A stretch of 64,000 bases of DNA, taken from positions 38,947-102,946 of the forward strand of contig NZ_CALDPF010000016.1 in NCBI RefSeq assembly GCF_937912035.1, read 5' to 3'. The stretch's first letter is position 1. Every line of letters starts with the position of its first letter. Shown here in pieces: positions 61,994-64,000 of the stretch. The stretch comes from an uncultured Bacteroides sp. (GTDB lineage Bacteria > Bacteroidota > Bacteroidia > Bacteroidales > Bacteroidaceae). The notes beneath the pieces were generated by a model. The model did not search any database. It was not told where the DNA came from and saw nothing but the letters and a program-made list of their open reading frames with translations. A program made the translations under genes and the position numbers.

Positions 61994-62842
61994 ATGAGTA
62001 GATTATTTATATCGGTTTTGCTTATACTGTTGATGTCTTGTGCCGGAGTGCTGGCACAGGATTCATTATCACACGATAAGTATATCGTACGTTCTGTTAT
62101 GGTCGGAGCTGGTAAAACTAATGTGTACGACACATATCTCTCTCCGCTGGAATATCGTGGCCCTGAACTGAGATTCATGCACGAAAGCATGCGTATGACA
62201 AGGCTTATGGGAGGTCGTGTTTCTGCGCAGCGCATAGTGCAGGTCAATGCCTCAAGCACTGATAATATCTCAAAATCAGGGAAATCGTATTCCGGAATGT
62301 TTAACTGGACGTACGCATTGCATTATCAGTATAATGTGGACGACAGGCTGAAGATATTGTTCGGTCCGATGCTGGACCTCAATGGTGGATTCATTTATAA
62401 TACGCGCAATTCCAATAATCCTGCCCAGGCAAAGGTTTATGGCAGTATTGATGCTTCAGCCATGGCGATATATAAACTCAGAATAGGCCGTTATCCTATG
62501 ACTTTGAGATATCAGGCAAATATTCCTTTTATGGGATTGATGTTCTCGCCGGAATATGGGCAGTCTTATTATGAAATATTCTCATTGAAACATAGTGGAA
62601 AGAATGTACTTTTCACATCATTTCACAATGCTCCTACAGTGCGTCAGATGCTGACTCTGGATTTTCCTATAGGCAAGACGATAATGCGTGCCGGTTATCT
62701 GTGCGATATACAGCAGGCTAAAGTCAATAATCTGAAAAGTCATTTCTATTCTCATAATTTCATGATAGGCTTTGTCAGAAATTTTCAGATGATTAGAGGA
62801 AAGAACAGAATAAGCCTTCCTTCTAAGGTTAATCCATTTTGA
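61994..62842 (+). CDS. DUF3316 family exported protein
   Basis: A 282-residue protein with a signal peptide ending near LAQ (22). The rest is beta-rich with regularly spaced aromatic residues and ends in hydrophobic strands, suggesting an outer-membrane beta-barrel. The DUF3316 blocks RGPELRFMHESMR and SYYEIFSLKHSG are visible. Function unknown. Four bases separate it from the topoisomerase gene and from the peptidase gene. Confidence 0.8.
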   Translation: MSRLFISVLLILLMSCAGVLAQDSLSHDKYIVRSVMVGAGKTNVYDTYLSPLEYRGPELRFMHESMRMTRLMGGRVSAQRIVQVNASSTDNISKSGKSYSGMFNWTYALHYQYNVDDRLKILFGPMLDLNGGFIYNTRNSNNPAQAKVYGSIDASAMAIYKLRIGRYPMTLRYQANIPFMGLMFSPEYGQSYYEIFSLKHSGKNVLFTSFHNAPTVRQMLTLDFPIGKTIMRAGYLCDIQQAKVNNLKSHFYSHNFMIGFVRNFQMIRGKNRISLPSKVNPF

Positions 62843-62846
62843 TTAA

Positions 62847-63890
62847 ATGATATTTCTTATGAAACTGAAGAATAATTCTTTATTTGCAGTATTGATTTTC
62901 TTGCTGTTGTCTGTGCTTTCGTCATCATGTATCAGAGAGGATGTTTCAGGCAATACTCCTCAGGCAAATTTTGAGTCGTTGTGGCGGATCATCGACGAAC
63001 AATATTGTTTCCTTGATTATAAGAATGAAGTGTATGGGCTTGACTGGGACGAAGTATATTCCCGATATTCCAAACGTATCACTTCCGATATGTCCAGTTA
63101 CAATTTATTTGAAGTTCTGTCTGAAATGGTAAACGAACTTCGTGACGGGCATGTGAACTTGAGTAGCGGATATGGTACTTCGCAGTACAGAGAATGGTTT
63201 GATGCATATCCGCGTAATTTTAGTGACAGCATCCAGAGCAATTATCTTGGAAAGGATTATGTAAATACATCAGGGCTGACATATCAGATATTGGAAAATA
63301 ATATAGGATATGTGTATTGTTCCAGTTTCTCTAATGGAATAGGTGATGGGAACCTGGATTATATGCTGAAAGAGATGGAGCTTTGTGACGGGTTGATAAT
63401 AGATGTCAGAAACAATGGAGGAGGAAATCTTACTACAGCACAGAAATTGGCTTCAAGATTTACAAATGAAAAAATTCTTGTAGGGTATATGTCTCACAAG
63501 ACAGGGCCTGGCCATAATGAGTTTTCAACACCAGAACCTGTTTATCTTGAACCTTCCAATGGGATACGCTGGCAAAGAAAAGCTGTAGTTCTGGCAAACA
63601 GACGTTCGTACAGCTCTACAAACGATTTTGTAAATTGCATGAAAAGTATGCCTCTTGTAACAATAATGGGCGATAAGACTGGAGGAGGTTCCGGATTGCC
63701 ATTCTCTTCGGAAATACCAAACGGATGGTCTATAAGATTTTCGGCAGCCCCAATGTACGATTCGGAGATGAATCAGATAGAGTTTGGCATTGATCCGGAT
63801 ATACGTGTAGACATGACGGAAGAGGATATTTTGCGCGGAAAAGATACGATAATAGAGGAAGCATGTACTTTTTTGAAAAAAAATCAGTGA
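62847..63890 (+). CDS. S41 family (tail-specific type) peptidase lipoprotein
   Basis: A 347-residue protein with a lipobox, the cysteine at position 28 after LSSS. An S41 core follows: DGHVNLSSG, LIIDVRNNGGGN, and the nucleophile serine in RRSYSSTNDF, then GDKTGGGSG. No PDZ domain is evident between the N-terminal cap and the core. S41 proteases cleave near protein C-termini; here lipid-anchored, facing the periplasm or the cell surface. An ATG at 62859 is an equally good start. Confidence 0.85.
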   Translation: MIFLMKLKNNSLFAVLIFLLLSVLSSSCIREDVSGNTPQANFESLWRIIDEQYCFLDYKNEVYGLDWDEVYSRYSKRITSDMSSYNLFEVLSEMVNELRDGHVNLSSGYGTSQYREWFDAYPRNFSDSIQSNYLGKDYVNTSGLTYQILENNIGYVYCSSFSNGIGDGNLDYMLKEMELCDGLIIDVRNNGGGNLTTAQKLASRFTNEKILVGYMSHKTGPGHNEFSTPEPVYLEPSNGIRWQRKAVVLANRRSYSSTNDFVNCMKSMPLVTIMGDKTGGGSGLPFSSEIPNGWSIRFSAAPMYDSEMNQIEFGIDPDIRVDMTEEDILRGKDTIIEEACTFLKKNQ

Positions 63891-63917
63891 AATGTTTGTA
63901 GGTATAAAAAAAAAGCG

Positions 63918-63925
63918 TACCTTTG
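63918..63925 (+). promoter_or_regulatory. -7 box for the tRNA gene
   Basis: TACCTTTG about 30 bp before the mature tRNA-Leu. Confidence 0.7.
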
Positions 63926-63954
63926 CATCGCAAATGAGAAATAAAGCTTCTCAC

Positions 63955-64000
63955 GCGCCTGTGGCGTAATTGGTAGCCGCGCCAGACTTAGGATCTGGTG
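63955..64000 (+). tRNA. tRNA-Leu(UAG), cut by the window edge
   Basis: Acceptor arm GCGCCTG, TG, D-arm GCGTAATTGGTAGCCGC, then anticodon stem CCAGA/TCTGG around CTTAGGA, giving anticodon UAG. The variable arm, T-arm and 3' acceptor lie beyond the window. Confidence 0.9.

Overview
The window comes from the chromosome of a Bacteroidota bacterium, most likely a gut Bacteroidales of the Bacteroides/Phocaeicola type. Three things point there: gene families typical of that order (DUF3256, DUF1599, the BT_3928-like DoxX protein, DUF3316, the rhaB-rhaA-rhaT-rhaD-fucO order); many upstream regions carrying the Bacteroidota -7 promoter box TAnnTTTG; and moderate-to-low GC. There are no insertion sequences, CRISPR arrays or rRNA genes. 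The only tRNA is a tRNA-Leu(UAG) cut by the right edge.

Layout. (1) 1-11.65 kb: a plus-strand operon whose upstream part lies outside the window. It encodes a cupin sugar isomerase-like protein, a very large exported dihaem protein (NPCBM-like, beta-propeller/HzsA-like, two CxxCH sites, SUMF1-like), a CcsBA cytochrome c synthase, a small VOC protein, DhaK- and DhaL-like kinase subunits, an LsrF-like class I aldolase/thiolase, a DAHP-synthase-family enzyme without chorismate mutase and a second RhaD-like aldolase. I read it as an uncharacterised sugar-oxidation/catabolism system and the best novelty candidate here. (2) 12.2-37.8 kb: housekeeping genes: mlaE/F-like transporter, lptB, tig-clpP-clpX, recQ, guaB, three parvulin/SurA-like proteins, an OstA-like protein, mutL, an M23 peptidase, DoxX-like protein, tpiA, SPOR protein, folE and dnaG. 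(3) 37.8-44.6 kb, minus strand: mdh, an unannotated candidate structured RNA (about 39110-39448), nrdG and nrdD behind a cobalamin riboswitch, and a CCA-adding enzyme. (4) 44.7-51.5 kb: the L-rhamnose operon with a divergent AraC regulator. (5) 52-55.4 kb: a small glycan cluster of BNR-4 propeller lipoprotein, exported esterase, exported YhcH-like protein and exported KdgF-like cupin. (6) 55.5-64 kb: L31, class II fructose-bisphosphate aldolase, a POT transporter, a topoisomerase IV A-like subunit, DUF3316 and S41 peptidase.

How the genes fit together. The rhamnose operon turns L-rhamnose into DHAP and L-lactaldehyde, then propanediol. The cluster just downstream looks able to cleave rhamnose-uronate linkages in the periplasm, with the KdgF-like cupin handling the unsaturated uronate, so the two may form one glycan-use unit. 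In the first operon, isomerase, ketose kinase (DhaK/DhaL) and RhaD-like aldolase make a logical aldose to ketose to ketose-1-phosphate to DHAP plus aldehyde route; the dihaem protein and CcsBA add a periplasmic redox step. That pathway is inference; the enzyme families are well supported by motifs.
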